64,000 nucleotides of DNA from Boothiomyces macroporosus (GCA_027604185.1 JADGKB010000016.1:62001-126000), one strand, 5' to 3'; shown: positions 33,388 to 43,932, counted from the stretch's first letter. A program made the numbers and translations. Notes: generated by a model from the letters alone, not told the origin.

Positions 33388-34902
33388 ATGAGTGAAACAG
33401 AACCACTACTGCTCGACGATGAGCTTAATTCAATAGACTATATAGAATCTCCACCTACACCGTTACCAATGTTGAAAATGTTGATGATTTGTATCGTTAC
33501 TTTTGTGGGTAAACAATACTAACTCAGAACCAGTTCAATTTGGAATTATCTTTCCGTTCGTCTATTTTATGGTCAGAGATTTCCATGTGTCAGATAATGA
33601 AAAGGAGATTGGATTCTATGTAGGACTACTGACGAGTTCTTTTTGCTTGGCTCAGTGTTTTAGCAGCTTGCCATGGGGAAGGATTAGCGATCGTGTGGGA
33701 AGAAAGCCCGTCCTATTAATCGGATTACTGGGAAATGCAATTACATGCACATTGTTTGGAATGAGCAAGTCTCTGTGGTTTGCAGTCGCGATGCGAGCAG
33801 CTTGCGGGTTTCTTAACGGTAATTTGCGGCTCAAAATAGGCAATGTTGGTGTAGTCAAGAGTATGTTGGGTGAAATTTCAAACAGCAGCAACAGAGGGAG
33901 AGCCTTTTCGTATTGGCAAGCTGCATTTGGAGCTGGGACCATTGTAGGGCCAATGCTTGGTAAGAGTGGTTAACCAAGGTGGATTATTATCTGATCCGAT
34001 CAAACAATTTCCATGGCTATTTAAAGATGCAACGCTGTTTAGGGAATATCCCTATTTGTTTCCTTGTCTTGTTAGCTCATTAATCAGCTTTGGTGGTGCT
34101 GTTCTGGGCCATTTCTATTTAGAAGAATCACTAAAACGACCTCAAATCCATAATCGCAACTCTGCAGAGACTATTGGAGAAGAAGAAGTTGTGTTGATTG
34201 AAAGTCAAGAAAACGAACATACAGTGCAAAAGACAGAACGAATAATGACAAAAGCAGTGCGCAAAAGTATACTATGCTATGCAACATGGTGTCTAATCAC
34301 AATCATATACGAAGAAACATACGCGCTGTTTGTAGCAGAGCCGTTAAGTGCAGGCGGATTACAGTTTACTTCCTTTGAAATCGGATTGGCACTTTCATTT
34401 ACCGGATTCGCCCAATTATTTGGACAATTATTGTTATATCCTTATTTGGAGCCGAAAATGAGCAAGGAAGGCATGTTTAGATTAGCAAGCCTCCTAATAT
34501 GCTTTTTCGCAATAGCTCTTCCTTTCTGTTCTAATTTTGCGCGCTATATTATCACAGGAGAATATTATACAGAAATTCAAAAGATCAACGTATATATCCT
34601 ATTGCAAATACTACTATTTGGAAAAACGATAGCATCGGTATTGGGTTATATTCCTGTAATGATTATGGTGAATGATTCTGCACCAAATGAGCAGTCGCTG
34701 GGAACAGTTCACGGTATCGGCCAAATTGCGGCCGCAGTTGCAAGGTAAGACTAAACTAAAAAGATCTATCGGACCTGCTACTGGAGGGACATTGTGGAGT
34801 TGGACAGTTTCAAACAGACTATCATTTCCATTTGATTACCATTTCACATTCATCTGTGTGGGAGTATTAGCACTTGGCGCTTACTTGGAAACTTTTCTCT
34901 AA
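33388..34902 (+). CDS. MFS transporter, ZIF/TetA-like (tandem copy 1)
   Basis: 478-residue major-facilitator transporter with 12 hydrophobic segments. Seen: acidic N-tail MSETEPLLLDDELN, TM1 with EPVQFGIIFPFVYFMV, loop 2-3 signature LPWGRISDRVGRKPVLLIG, then RAACGFLNGNVGVVKSMLGE and SLGTVHGIGQIAAAVAR near the end, as in plant ZIF1-like and fungal drug/H+ antiporters. Substrate unknown. Four introns (19-21 nt), one in frame and stopless (21 nt, near 33818-33838), which interrupts the LNG|NVG sequence. A very similar gene follows 91 bp downstream. Confidence 0.88.
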
Positions 34903-34993
34903 TAAAGAATAGCCAGTTAATCACATGCGGGGAGTCATTTAAAATTAAATGACGCATCTGATATCAAACGCGTGAAATATTTTTTTTAATTTG

Positions 34994-36448
34994 ATGGAAG
35001 ATATAGAGGAAAGCCATGATGAAACTACACCATTGATTAAATCTACACCTCTTCCTAGGCTTCAATTATTCATGATTTGTTTAATTACCTTTGTCGGTAG
35101 CTGATCATTTATTTTAGAACCCGTTCAATTTGGAATGATTTTTCCATTTGTATATTTTATGGTCCGGGACTTTGGAATAGCTAAAAATGAGACAGAAATT
35201 GGAAATTATGTTGGATTACTTACCAGCTCATTCTGCTTGGCGCAATTCCTTACTAGTCTTCCATGGGGATGGGCATCTGACAGATACGGAAGAAGACCAA
35301 TCTTATTAATTGGTTTACTTGGCAACACAATTACGTGCTTACTATTTGGGTTCAGTAAGACCTTTACTTTTGCGATCGTTGTCAGAGCATTCTGTGGGTT
35401 TTTGAATGGAAATTTGGGTGTCGTCAAGAGTATGCTGGGCGAACTTACTGATGAAACTAATAGAGGCAGAGCGTTTGCTATCTGGGAAGCTGCCTTTGGT
35501 CTAGGAACAATTGCAGGCCCAATGTTTGGTAAATGGAATTAATTCAGGTGGATTATTAGTAGATCCAGTAAAGCAATATCCTGGGATTTTTGGTAGCTTT
35601 CAGCTTTTTATTGACTATCCTTATTTGTTGCCTTGCGCCGCCAGCTCAGTGTTCAGCATAATTGGGACATTCATAGGATATATTTACTTGGAAGAGTCAG
35701 GAACAAACCCAAGGCTAAGATTAGAAGAATCTATTCAAACTCTGGAGGGAGATGGTGCAGCATTGATAGAGCAGGAGCTCCCTCTAAGTAAAATTTTAAC
35801 ACAGCCAGTATGTATGAGTATCGCAGGATACGCAACCTGGGCATTGATTACAATTATATACGAAGAAGTGTATGCATTGTTTGTTGCTGAACCGCTGGCT
35901 CATGGAGGTCTAGAGTTTACTTCTTTTGAAATAGGAATGGAACTATCCCTAACAGGATTTTCCCAAGTATTTAGTTTACTAGTAATCTATCCACTGTTGG
36001 AAAAGAGATGGTCCAAGATTCAAATGTTCAAATACTCTTGTATCATGATTGCAGTATTTTCAGCCGCGCTTCCATACTGCTCAGACTATGCACGGGCTAT
36101 TGTAGACGGGTACTATACACCCAATCAAAAGATTTTAATTTTCGTTCTACTACAATTGATTTTGATTGGAAAGACGGTTTCTGCTGTATTGGGTTACATT
36201 CCAATTATGGTGTTGGTCAATGATTCTGCCCCAAATAGCAGGAGTTTGGGAACGGTACATGGCTTGGCTCAGGTTGCAGCAGCATTTACTAGGTAACAAC
36301 AGTTTAAAATAGAACTGTCGGACCATGGTCGGGAGGTGCATTATGGAGTTGGTCTCTTTTGAACCCTTTCCCTTTTGACTACCATTTTACGTTCTTTGCG
36401 CTGGTAGGGTTATCTGCTGTTGCTTATGCGGAAGCATTTTTCATATAA
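34994..36448 (+). CDS. MFS transporter, ZIF/TetA-like (tandem copy 2)
   Basis: 464 residues, a clear tandem duplicate of the preceding gene: same order of EPVQFGMIFPFVYFMV, LPWGWASDRYGRRPILLIG, GFLNGNLGVVKSMLGEL, EVYALFVAEPLAHGGLEFTS and SLGTVHGLAQVAAAFTR. Three introns (21, 19, 20 nt), at positions matching copy 1 except that copy 1's intron after LNG is absent here. This shows intron loss or gain after duplication. ATG at 34994 (MEDIEESHDETTPLIK). Confidence 0.88.
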
Positions 36449-36593
36449 AACCTTTAATTCGTTTTTGATCTTGGGATCCTTTGACTGGCATCTTGACCAT
36501 TCTTTGTTCCAAAGATTCTGGCTTGTCGAGCCCAATCCTTTCAGTTTCGTCCTTTGAGTGCGGCACTTCTGCCCAGCCACAGTTTGTGTAAAT

Positions 36594-36603
36594 CATATAA
36601 AAA
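36594..36603 (+). promoter_or_regulatory. TATA box of DOMON-like gene
   Basis: CATATAAAAA lies 23-32 bp upstream of the ATG at 36626. Its spacing implies a very short 5' UTR. Confidence 0.5.
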
Positions 36604-36625
36604 GAGATGGAAAAATAAGGATCCA

Positions 36626-37216
36626 ATGAAGTTTGTCGCTCTCTCTGCAATCGCTGCTGTTGTCTCTGCTGATAGTTTCTGCGATGGTCAAAGGTTTTGT
36701 GTTTATGGAACTGGAACTTCATCTAGCGTTACAATTACTGTGCACGCTGCTGCCAGTGGTTGGGCTGGTGTAGGTATTGGTACTGAAATGACCAACTCAC
36801 AATTATTTGTAGGATGGCAGAATTCAACCAAAGGATACACTCTCATTAGTGCTAAAGCACCATCCCAGGTTCAACCAACTGTTGACTCACCTTTGAAACT
36901 TACTCAAGTTCCATTAGCAGTTCCTGCCCCATCTTGGGCAAAGCTAGCCTATTCTTTCTCTACTAGCGTATCGGGTATTTCCCAGTCCACCAATATCATT
37001 TGGGCGTACTCTAACTCTCCACCGAGCTCAAACATAGATTCTCCAAAGGCGCAATTTGCTCAACATCAAGCTACTGGAACCACAAGTGGAGTGAATCTAT
37101 TGACTACTGGTTCTACATCAGCAACTCCAGCTGCATCCACTACAACCTCTGGAAGCGAAGGGTTGATTGCAGGCAGCGTAGCTTTGGCCAATATTTTGTA
37201 TGCCTTTGTACTTTAA
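36626..37216 (+). CDS. Secreted GPI-anchored DOMON-like protein
   Basis: 196 residues, single exon. Seen: signal peptide MKFVALSAIAAVVSA (cleavage about residue 15-16), a domain starting DSFCDGQRFCVYGTG with VTITVHAAASGWAGVGIGTE and LFVGWQNSTKGYTLISAKAP, which fits a DOMON/cytochrome-domain beta-sandwich (binds heme or sugar in relatives). A Ser/Thr-rich linker (TTGSTSATPAASTTTSGS) and a C-terminal hydrophobic GPI signal follow. Likely on the cell or cyst surface. The stop is followed at once by ATAAA (TAAATAAA). The function in this organism is unknown. Confidence 0.75.
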   Translation: MKFVALSAIAAVVSADSFCDGQRFCVYGTGTSSSVTITVHAAASGWAGVGIGTEMTNSQLFVGWQNSTKGYTLISAKAPSQVQPTVDSPLKLTQVPLAVPAPSWAKLAYSFSTSVSGISQSTNIIWAYSNSPPSSNIDSPKAQFAQHQATGTTSGVNLLTTGSTSATPAASTTTSGSEGLIAGSVALANILYAFVL

Positions 37217-37257
37217 ATAAACTCGAATTATAATCTGGCACCCATATTACAATCGGT

Positions 37258-37446
37258 TCATGCAAAAGGATGGGCGATTCCATGCATGTTTGAGTAATAT
37301 CGTCCTTTTTGTAAAAGGGATTTCATGTAGGGCTGTTTGAGAGCTACTGCTGTGTCTGTATTTTCAAATATTATTTGGAAAAATCTCTTGAATCTAGGTT
37401 CAGCATTCGCAAGTGCAAGGAGAATGGCAGCTATGAGGTAATTCAT
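37258..37446 (-). pseudogene. Truncated copy of the secreted phosphoesterase (N-terminal 62 codons)
   Basis: MNYLIAAILLALANAEPRFK then RFFQIIFENTD, KQPYMKSLL and SNMHGIAHPFA align end to end with residues 1-61 of the intact gene at 37583-38686 (LANAEPRFKRFFQII, NMHGVTHP). It then stops in frame where the parent continues SQPNYIAM. The signal peptide is intact, so a short secreted peptide could still be made. Partial tandem duplication is the simplest origin. Confidence 0.8.
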
Positions 37447-37582
37447 AGTGAGCCTTCAATTTCATTGAAACTAAATACCACGCTGTCCCACAGCCACATA
37501 AAACACCACACACATGTACAGATGACTGTAATCTTCAAACCATCAAGGCTTGGACAAATACAACGTGCAAATAATGATTTAT

Positions 37583-38686
37583 TTAAAGAGCAAGGACAAA
37601 GGCAGCGACAGCCAAGACAGAGAAAGAGGAAGCCATTGCGGAAGAGTAAATTGGCTTGGATCCATAAGCGGTGGTAGTGGCAGCATTGTATCCAGTTGGC
37701 TTTGGAGCATCAGTTCCATAACCTTTAGTCTTTGGAGCATCAGTGGTGGTGCAAGGAGCTGAGGTGGATGGAGTGCTTGGCTTGCTTGGGTTACCCAAGT
37801 CAAAGGCAACAGCGTAGGTGTCGTTACGGCCAAGTGGTTTAAGTCCCCATTCCTTGTTCAACAATGCAAGTTGAGAGTAGTGGTCGTATCTAGTGTCGTC
37901 TTTGGAACCCTTTTCAACACCAGCACCAATAGCAATAGTGTAGATGTGGTTGATGTTGTTTGGATCTGGGACAACATCGACGTTGGATTCATCAAAAGTG
38001 AGCAAGAACAGAGTGTCTTTGAAGAATGGGTTGTTGATGTACTTTGGAATGAAGGTAGAGAGCCATTGGTCAGCGACAGCGATTCTGTGGGCTTGGTTTT
38101 CTGGAGACTTGTAGTCGAATGCTTTAGAGTAGTTGGCACCGTGTCCATCGTTGATTTGGTCAGGAGCGTACAAAACGTAGTCTGCGACTTTTCCAGCGGC
38201 AATGTCTTTGTCAAGCTCGTTGGCGTTCTTGATGTTGTCGCAACGAGAAGTTTCGTGGATGGAAGTGAAAGACATGAATGGGTTGTGCTTGCGTTCGTAC
38301 AAGTGCAAATCTCCGTCTATCATTTCAGCTGCGGTGTAGCAGTTACCAGCAGATCCTGGATATAGTTCTTGGTAGGAGGCCCAAGTCTTTCCAGCGGCTT
38401 CCAAAGTGTCGGCAATGCAGCTGGCGGTGATATTCACAAAATAATCACCGTTTACTCCCATAGTATCACCGGCAATCATAGCGATGTAGTTTGGTTGGGA
38501 AGGATGGGTAACTCCGTGCATGTTGGTGAACAAACGACCTTGGGCTGCAAGAGTTGGCATAAAGGTTTGTTTCATGGCAACTTCAAAGTCAGTGTTTTCC
38601 ATGATGATTTGGAAGAATCTCTTGAATCTTGGTTCAGCATTAGCCAAAGCGACTAGGGTTGCGACGGTAGCAAGTGAGAATTGCAT
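37583..38686 (-). CDS. Secreted GPI-anchored phosphoesterase / acid phosphatase-like
   Basis: 367 residues, single exon, of the fungal acid phosphatase/phospholipase C-like phosphoesterase family (PF04185 type). Seen: signal peptide MQFSLATVATLVALANA, the metal/active-site region FQIIMENTDFEVAMKQ, NMHGVTHPSQPNYIAMIAGD, QELYPGSAGNCYTAAEM, APDQINDGHGAN and LFLLTFDESNVDVVPDP. A Pro/Thr/Lys repeat-like linker (KTKGYGTDAPKPTGYN) and a hydrophobic GPI tail follow. GC content is higher and codon use more biased than in neighbours, suggesting high expression. Two broken relatives are nearby. Probably a surface or secreted phosphatase. Confidence 0.85.
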   Translation of the reverse strand: MQFSLATVATLVALANAEPRFKRFFQIIMENTDFEVAMKQTFMPTLAAQGRLFTNMHGVTHPSQPNYIAMIAGDTMGVNGDYFVNITASCIADTLEAAGKTWASYQELYPGSAGNCYTAAEMIDGDLHLYERKHNPFMSFTSIHETSRCDNIKNANELDKDIAAGKVADYVLYAPDQINDGHGANYSKAFDYKSPENQAHRIAVADQWLSTFIPKYINNPFFKDTLFLLTFDESNVDVVPDPNNINHIYTIAIGAGVEKGSKDDTRYDHYSQLALLNKEWGLKPLGRNDTYAVAFDLGNPSKPSTPSTSAPCTTTDAPKTKGYGTDAPKPTGYNAATTTAYGSKPIYSSAMASSFSVLAVAAFVLAL

Positions 38687-38722
38687 TTGTATCTATGTAA
38701 AGATTTTTCTTTGGGTGTCCCA

Positions 38723-38732
38723 ATTTATATCT
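38723..38732 (-). promoter_or_regulatory. TATA box of phosphoesterase gene
   Basis: Minus-strand GATATAAATT lies about 40 bp upstream of the ATG at 38686. Confidence 0.45.
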
Positions 38733-39921
38733 CGAGTTTCACCAACGTGGGTCCCATGCCTGGCCTAATTTGGAATGAACGTTTCCTTTGTACAACATGA
38801 AGAGCAGTAGATAAATACAGCTCTGTATGAATTTACAGTGAAATAAGAAGCTTTACAGACCTCATTATATCCCGCATGCGTTCCTTTAACTTTCTTTGCA
38901 CAAAATGAATCTGGACAGCTCGCTGCGGGGCTTTCTGCAAAACGTTTTGGTTACAGACTTTTTCCATTTTCAATTAGCCGTCAATGGATAACGTGGTACT
39001 CTGCGGCTCCTTCAGATATTTGACTGACTTCACAGAAATTCGCTCACCAAGTCAGTTCAACCCGGAAGGATGAAAACACAACCGTAAATCTATTCCGGAC
39101 TTTTATTCCCGCAATGTATTTGAATTCTAAGAAGCACAGCCTTTTGGTCCCACAACAAGGAACACCCGAATGGGCACTACCAAAATATACTTGGGTGCAG
39201 GAAATTCAATACTACTAGTTTATGGTTGAATCAATCCTGCTTCCACCAGCAATTTCACTAGTGTCAAATCCCGCATTTCCGGAGAATCAATTTCTGTATC
39301 TCTATTACCCGCATCTTGTCCAGAGTACTTTATCTATGAAGTTGTTAGATAAAAGCGTTAGATCCTAATTTATTGAATTTGGCCCATTTAAGAAGTTTAA
39401 AAGAGCGCAACAACGATTCCAGCACGTAAACCGAATCAAGTTGAAGCGATTGCGGTATTAATCATTACTTTCATTGGTCGGAGCAGCAGTTTGTTTGGCA
39501 TCATTTGCAGTGTCGCATTGAGGTTTTAACAACTACAACATGAGTGTATTGAAATTGAGCATTTCCGTATGCAGTAGTTCCATTTGGGATGTTGGTGGTA
39601 CACTACCATTTCCAATAGATCATAATCATAGAGGAGCTGAATCAAGTATGCTGTAAGAAAGGATCACTACATGAAACACGACCAGATTGTGCACAATCAA
39701 GACGCGACCATAGTCAAGCTGTTTGTACACACTTCTTTCCCAATGAGGAATAATATGCTCGCGTTCACATGTCCAGGTTTAATATATCAACCATTTCCTC
39801 AGTGCGTAAGATCTCTGGGAACACATGAAGGCTATGCAGTTTTCAAGTCGCGAACTGAAAATGCAAATAGCCTAAAAATGTATCACATGAAATGGAGTGT
39901 GAAAGTTCTTTCAAATTAAAA
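38733..39921. other. 1.2-kb stretch without recognised genes
   Basis: Holds the upstream regions of the phosphoesterase (minus) and acyl-CoA oxidase (plus). Several short open frames occur (for example 39671-39919), but none has a recognisable domain. A faint resemblance to the first exon of the MFS genes near 39430-39520 (ITFIG then FGII) is too weak to call. Together with 8.9-11.1 kb this is the emptiest part of the window. Confidence 0.5.
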
Positions 39922-41843
39922 ATGTTTGAGCCAGTGAATTTGAACAAGCATTTGGAACCGGATAACAGAGAAAAGCGACAACGATTCAAGGAGTTTCTCA
40001 AAGATCCGATATTCGTCCCTAGATACGACGCTTCGCTCAGGTACGAGAGAGAGATTGCACTTGAGCGATTGAAAAGAGTCGCTGATGCAGGTTGGTTCGT
40101 TTCTGACCCAGGTTTCATTTCTGTTTTTGATTTTGAAAAGAATCCGTTAAATATCTTTGCTGGTACTTGTTATTAATGCAGCGCATGAAGTGTGTGGTAA
40201 CGTTGAAGGTTCTTTTACCACAAAGATGACTGTTCAATTCAATTTGTTTGGTGGGACAGTTATAAAGTTGGGTTCTGAAAGACACCGAAAGATTCTTGAA
40301 CAGATCGATTCGCTTGACGCTGTTGGCTGCTTTGGTTTGACTGAATTGGGCTATGGAAACAACGTACTATGATTTAATAGTAGGCAGTTGAAATGGAGAC
40401 CACTGCTGTTTGGGATGGAAACACCAGAGAATGGATCATCAACACTCCGACAGTATTGGCCCAGAAATACTGGATTACAAATGGAGCTGTTCATGCCAAA
40501 TGGGTTTGTGTCTTTGGTACTTTGTTGTTGATTTTAGCGCAAACCACAGTGAATGGAAAGGATGAAGGCATCCATGTATTCTTGGTTCGAATCCGAAATG
40601 AAAACATGACTGTTTGCCAAGGGGTGCAAGTAGATGAGATGGGATATAAGCTTGGGTGTAACGGTGTTGACAACGCTAAACTAACTTTTACAAATGTCAG
40701 GATTCCTGCTGAAAATATCTTGAACAAATACGCAGATATTGACGAGAACGGAGTCTTGAAATGTTCCATCAAGAGTAGAAGAGCAAGATTCCTTGTCGTT
40801 GCTGATCAGCTGCTTGCAGGAAGATTGTGTATCGCAGCCATGTCTATTGGAGGCACTAAAAAGTGTTTGAATATTGCTTTCAGGTATGCTGCGTCAAGAT
40901 TGACTGTTGGGCCTACTGGTAAAAGCGATACTCCTATTTTGAACTATCAACTGCAGCAAAATGCTCTCATTCCACTACTTGCCAGAACAATCGCACTTAA
41001 TTTTGGATTCTGCTATATTAAGCAATATTGGTAGGTAATTTTAACATTAGGGCAACCCATACTGAAGAACAGCATTCCGAGATTGTTAGATTGTGCTGTG
41101 TAATCAAGCCGTTAATAACCTGGAATTTTGAAAGAGTTGCATCAATTTCAAGAGAAAGATGCGGGGGTCAAGGATATCTCGCCTGTAATGAATTAGGACC
41201 TGCCATTGGTTTCTCTCACGCAGGGATAACTGCTGAAGGAGACAATTCTGTTTTGATGCAAAAAGTTGCCAAAGAATTACTTGCAGATCTCAACATGGGT
41301 AAGATTTCTTATCCAGATATTGAACAGAAACAGTATGATCCATCTTCCTTTGAATCTTTGGTAGAATTGATGAAGTTGAAGGAAAACCTATTGATCAATG
41401 ACTTGAACACTGTATTGGGAGAAAAAATGGCTCAAGGAAAGCATTTGTTTGATGTATGGATGTATCAAGAAAGCGATTTGATCCAAGCTACATCCAAAGC
41501 TTACGGCGAGCGAGTGTGTGTTGAACAGATGCTAATTTCAATCAATGCAGAATCTGACATTCCTACCAAGCAAGTTATCCAAAGAATTTGCCACCTATTC
41601 ATGCTTGATTCGATCCGCAAAGATTTGCCATTCTTTTTGGTAAGAAAGATCTTTACTCCTGAAAATGGAAAGTTGTTGATTGAAATGTATTTGGAAAGCA
41701 TTAGAGGGTTTATGCCTTATGTACCGGATACTTTGAAAGCATTAGATATCAAAGAACATTTGATGTTTGCTCCAATCGCTCATGATTGGGCTGAATTCAA
41801 CAAATCGGATAACCGGGGCGAAACAATTAAATCTAGGCTCTGA
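39922..41843 (+). CDS. Peroxisomal acyl-CoA oxidase
   Basis: 613-residue FAD-dependent acyl-CoA oxidase: first step of peroxisomal beta-oxidation, producing trans-2-enoyl-CoA and H2O2. Seen: [20 protein letters not shown] (substrate/FAD-binding region formed across a 20-nt intron), [51 protein letters not shown] and the C-terminal oxidase domain. It ends in -KSRL, a type-1 peroxisomal targeting signal. Four introns (19, 20, 21, 20 nt); the 21-nt one is in frame and stopless (VFG|...|AQTT). It probably works downstream of an acyl-CoA synthetase such as that at 6.7-8.9 kb. Confidence 0.95.
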
Positions 41844-42177
41844 ATTTGAATATATCTCTGATTTCAACCGCTGTCTTTTCTATTGAATTCAAATAATATT
41901 ATGACCAATTGAGTTGGTCCTACATCACTTAATACTTTGAACTAGGAAAGTACACCCTAGTGTCTATGGTTGGGCCCGAGCATGTTTGATTTCATTACCA
42001 CAACCGAAAATCTAACCACACTGTGATGGCTACAGGAAACATATAAAATACAAGTGGACGATTTCAGACAAAAGTCCCTTGATAATGAGGTCCATAATCT
42101 AGCAGCTTGATAACGGTAAACGCAGTAGCATTTCGCATTGTTCTTTCATTAAAAGACGTCAGCTGTATCTTTTTTCA
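41844..42177. other. 334-bp intergenic stretch
   Basis: Contains a CATATAAAATAC element (about 42,040) ~130 bp before 7TM-H and no open frame of interest. Confidence 0.4.
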
Positions 42178-43020
42178 ATGACTGTGTTTAATGTTATGGC
42201 TCATATAACTAACGGAATGCTGCTGTTCATAAGCATAGTAGCCCTGGTACTTGTTATTAGGGGATTGAAATATGGCCAAGTCTTGGAAAAGTTCTTTTTA
42301 ATGCTCCTGTCATTGAACATCATTATCAGCGCACTAAATATCGTGTGGATGGATATCCATTACAGTTCATATCTAATCAAATTCATAGCTACATTGACAT
42401 ACCTATCGGGAATGGGGATATTCTTGTTGAATATCGAAATACTGGCGGTATTTGCAGTATTAAATGATAAAATTACACCAACAAAGATCAAATACGCAAG
42501 AATATTCTTGATAGTATATTACTTTCTTACAAATTTTGGCCTGATTGCTGCGCTGTTTTGGATTGGCACTTCGCCAAATTATTTACAGCCTTTTATCACA
42601 CTTGGCGGGTATTTGTTTCTGGTATCTGGAGTGATTTATGATAACGTACAGACATTTTACCTTACATACTTAATACAAAGCAAAAAGAAACTGAAAGGGA
42701 GAGGTCATCTATCCGCGAAATCAGAGGCTGCATTACGGAAAATGTTTCTCGTTTGCGTGTCCTTTACTATCTTTGACTGGGTAGGCGTGGGCTTGTACAC
42801 TTTTATAACTACAGAGCGGTTTGCAGCAAGTTTCGATTCCGATTATCAATCCATCAAAGTCATTTGTCAGTTTATTCAAGGCACTCATGCCACAGGGATG
42901 ATTTTGAGCTTACACAAGCTGTCAGACCTTGTATTTGCTGACCGAAAAGTCAAAATAGTGAAACCAAGTGAGGACTATGCAGTAACAGAAATACAAGCGG
43001 AAAAGGTTTTTGTTAAATAA
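42178..43020 (+). CDS. 7TM receptor-like protein, local family member H
   Basis: 280 residues, intronless, the only canonical member on the plus strand. Landmarks: VFAVLNDKITPTKI, YDNVQTFYLTYLIQ (Ala of QA is Thr), FDWVGVGLY, ICQFIQGTH and LHKLSDLVFAD. ICL3 is basic (KKKLKGRGHLSAKSEAALRK). Convergent with member I, stops 39 bp apart. Confidence 0.8.
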   Translation: MTVFNVMAHITNGMLLFISIVALVLVIRGLKYGQVLEKFFLMLLSLNIIISALNIVWMDIHYSSYLIKFIATLTYLSGMGIFLLNIEILAVFAVLNDKITPTKIKYARIFLIVYYFLTNFGLIAALFWIGTSPNYLQPFITLGGYLFLVSGVIYDNVQTFYLTYLIQSKKKLKGRGHLSAKSEAALRKMFLVCVSFTIFDWVGVGLYTFITTERFAASFDSDYQSIKVICQFIQGTHATGMILSLHKLSDLVFADRKVKIVKPSEDYAVTEIQAEKVFVK

Positions 43021-43059
43021 CATCCAACTGCTAATAATACATTATCAATTTTATTGCCT

Positions 43060-43932
43060 TTACTCAGACGACCTCTTGATTTTCTGTGTTTTTTTACTAC
43101 TGAATGGAAAGCCAAGGCCGCTGCTCGCCCTCTTTAGAGTCGTTGGTTTCTTGTTGCAGAAAGCAAGAAACTTTAGCTTTTGAAATACTATAATCATCCC
43201 GCATAGATGTAAGCCAACTATGGATTGGCAAATAAGCAGGATTCCATAGTATATTCTGTTATCTGTTACGAAAAACAGCTGGTATACCAGAAAAATAGCA
43301 GCTAGCCAATCGAATAAACAAACTGATGAATTGATGATGAGTAGATTGATATATGCCTGTGATGCTACGATCTTTGATTGGTCATTCTTGTACTTGTATA
43401 CCAAAAGTGTTAGGTAAATTGCTTGCATATTGTCGTACAGCACTCCAGTAACTACCCAAAGTGTCGGGCCATAGTTACAATATTGGCGAAGAGCGTGCGG
43501 GATTGGTTGGGTGAATATCGATACAGTTTGGCCGCCAGTCCATAATAGATACCAAACTACAAAGAAACCTTGCAGGTAAAAGATTCTCTTCTTTGTTATC
43601 CATTCATTCAATACCGCAAATACTTTGAGAACTTCAATATCAAGAAAGAGTATTCCCAATTCGATTAGGAGAGTGAGCGCGGAAGCAATTCTTGTGAAAT
43701 AGTATGCCCCATTCAGGTATCCAAATATCACATTAATTACCTGCAGTATGAGGTTTAAAAGCAGAAGGAATAACAATCTTTTCTTGAAAAACATATTGGA
43801 TTGATCGCCATTAAAGATTCGTGATACGACCATCATACTGCATAATATGCATAACGATTGAAATGCCGCTACTGCATACCCTATCCAAAAATCAAACCCT
43901 ACCGAGGGTAAGTTTTGCGCTGATAGTGACAT
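43060..43932 (-). CDS. 7TM receptor-like protein, local family member I
   Basis: 290 residues, intronless. Landmarks: VFAVLNEWITKKRI, YDNMQAIYLTLLVYKYK, FDWLAAIFL, ICQSIVGLH and FQKLKFLAFCN, then a basic Ser-rich tail (KKTQKIKRSSE). The start MSLSAQNLPSVGF at 43932 is chosen: an upstream in-frame ATG (43992) would overlap the stop of the dynein gene at 43985. Confidence 0.8.
   Translation of the reverse strand: MSLSAQNLPSVGFDFWIGYAVAAFQSLCILCSMMVVSRIFNGDQSNMFFKKRLLFLLLLNLILQVINVIFGYLNGAYYFTRIASALTLLIELGILFLDIEVLKVFAVLNEWITKKRIFYLQGFFVVWYLLWTGGQTVSIFTQPIPHALRQYCNYGPTLWVVTGVLYDNMQAIYLTLLVYKYKNDQSKIVASQAYINLLIINSSVCLFDWLAAIFLVYQLFFVTDNRIYYGILLICQSIVGLHLCGMIIVFQKLKFLAFCNKKPTTLKRASSGLGFPFSSKKTQKIKRSSE

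Noticed and set aside
39430..39530. Resemblance to the first exon junction of the MFS genes (ITFIG, then FGII)
   Set aside because: Only about ten scattered residues match and the flanks do not continue the alignment; chance cannot be excluded.
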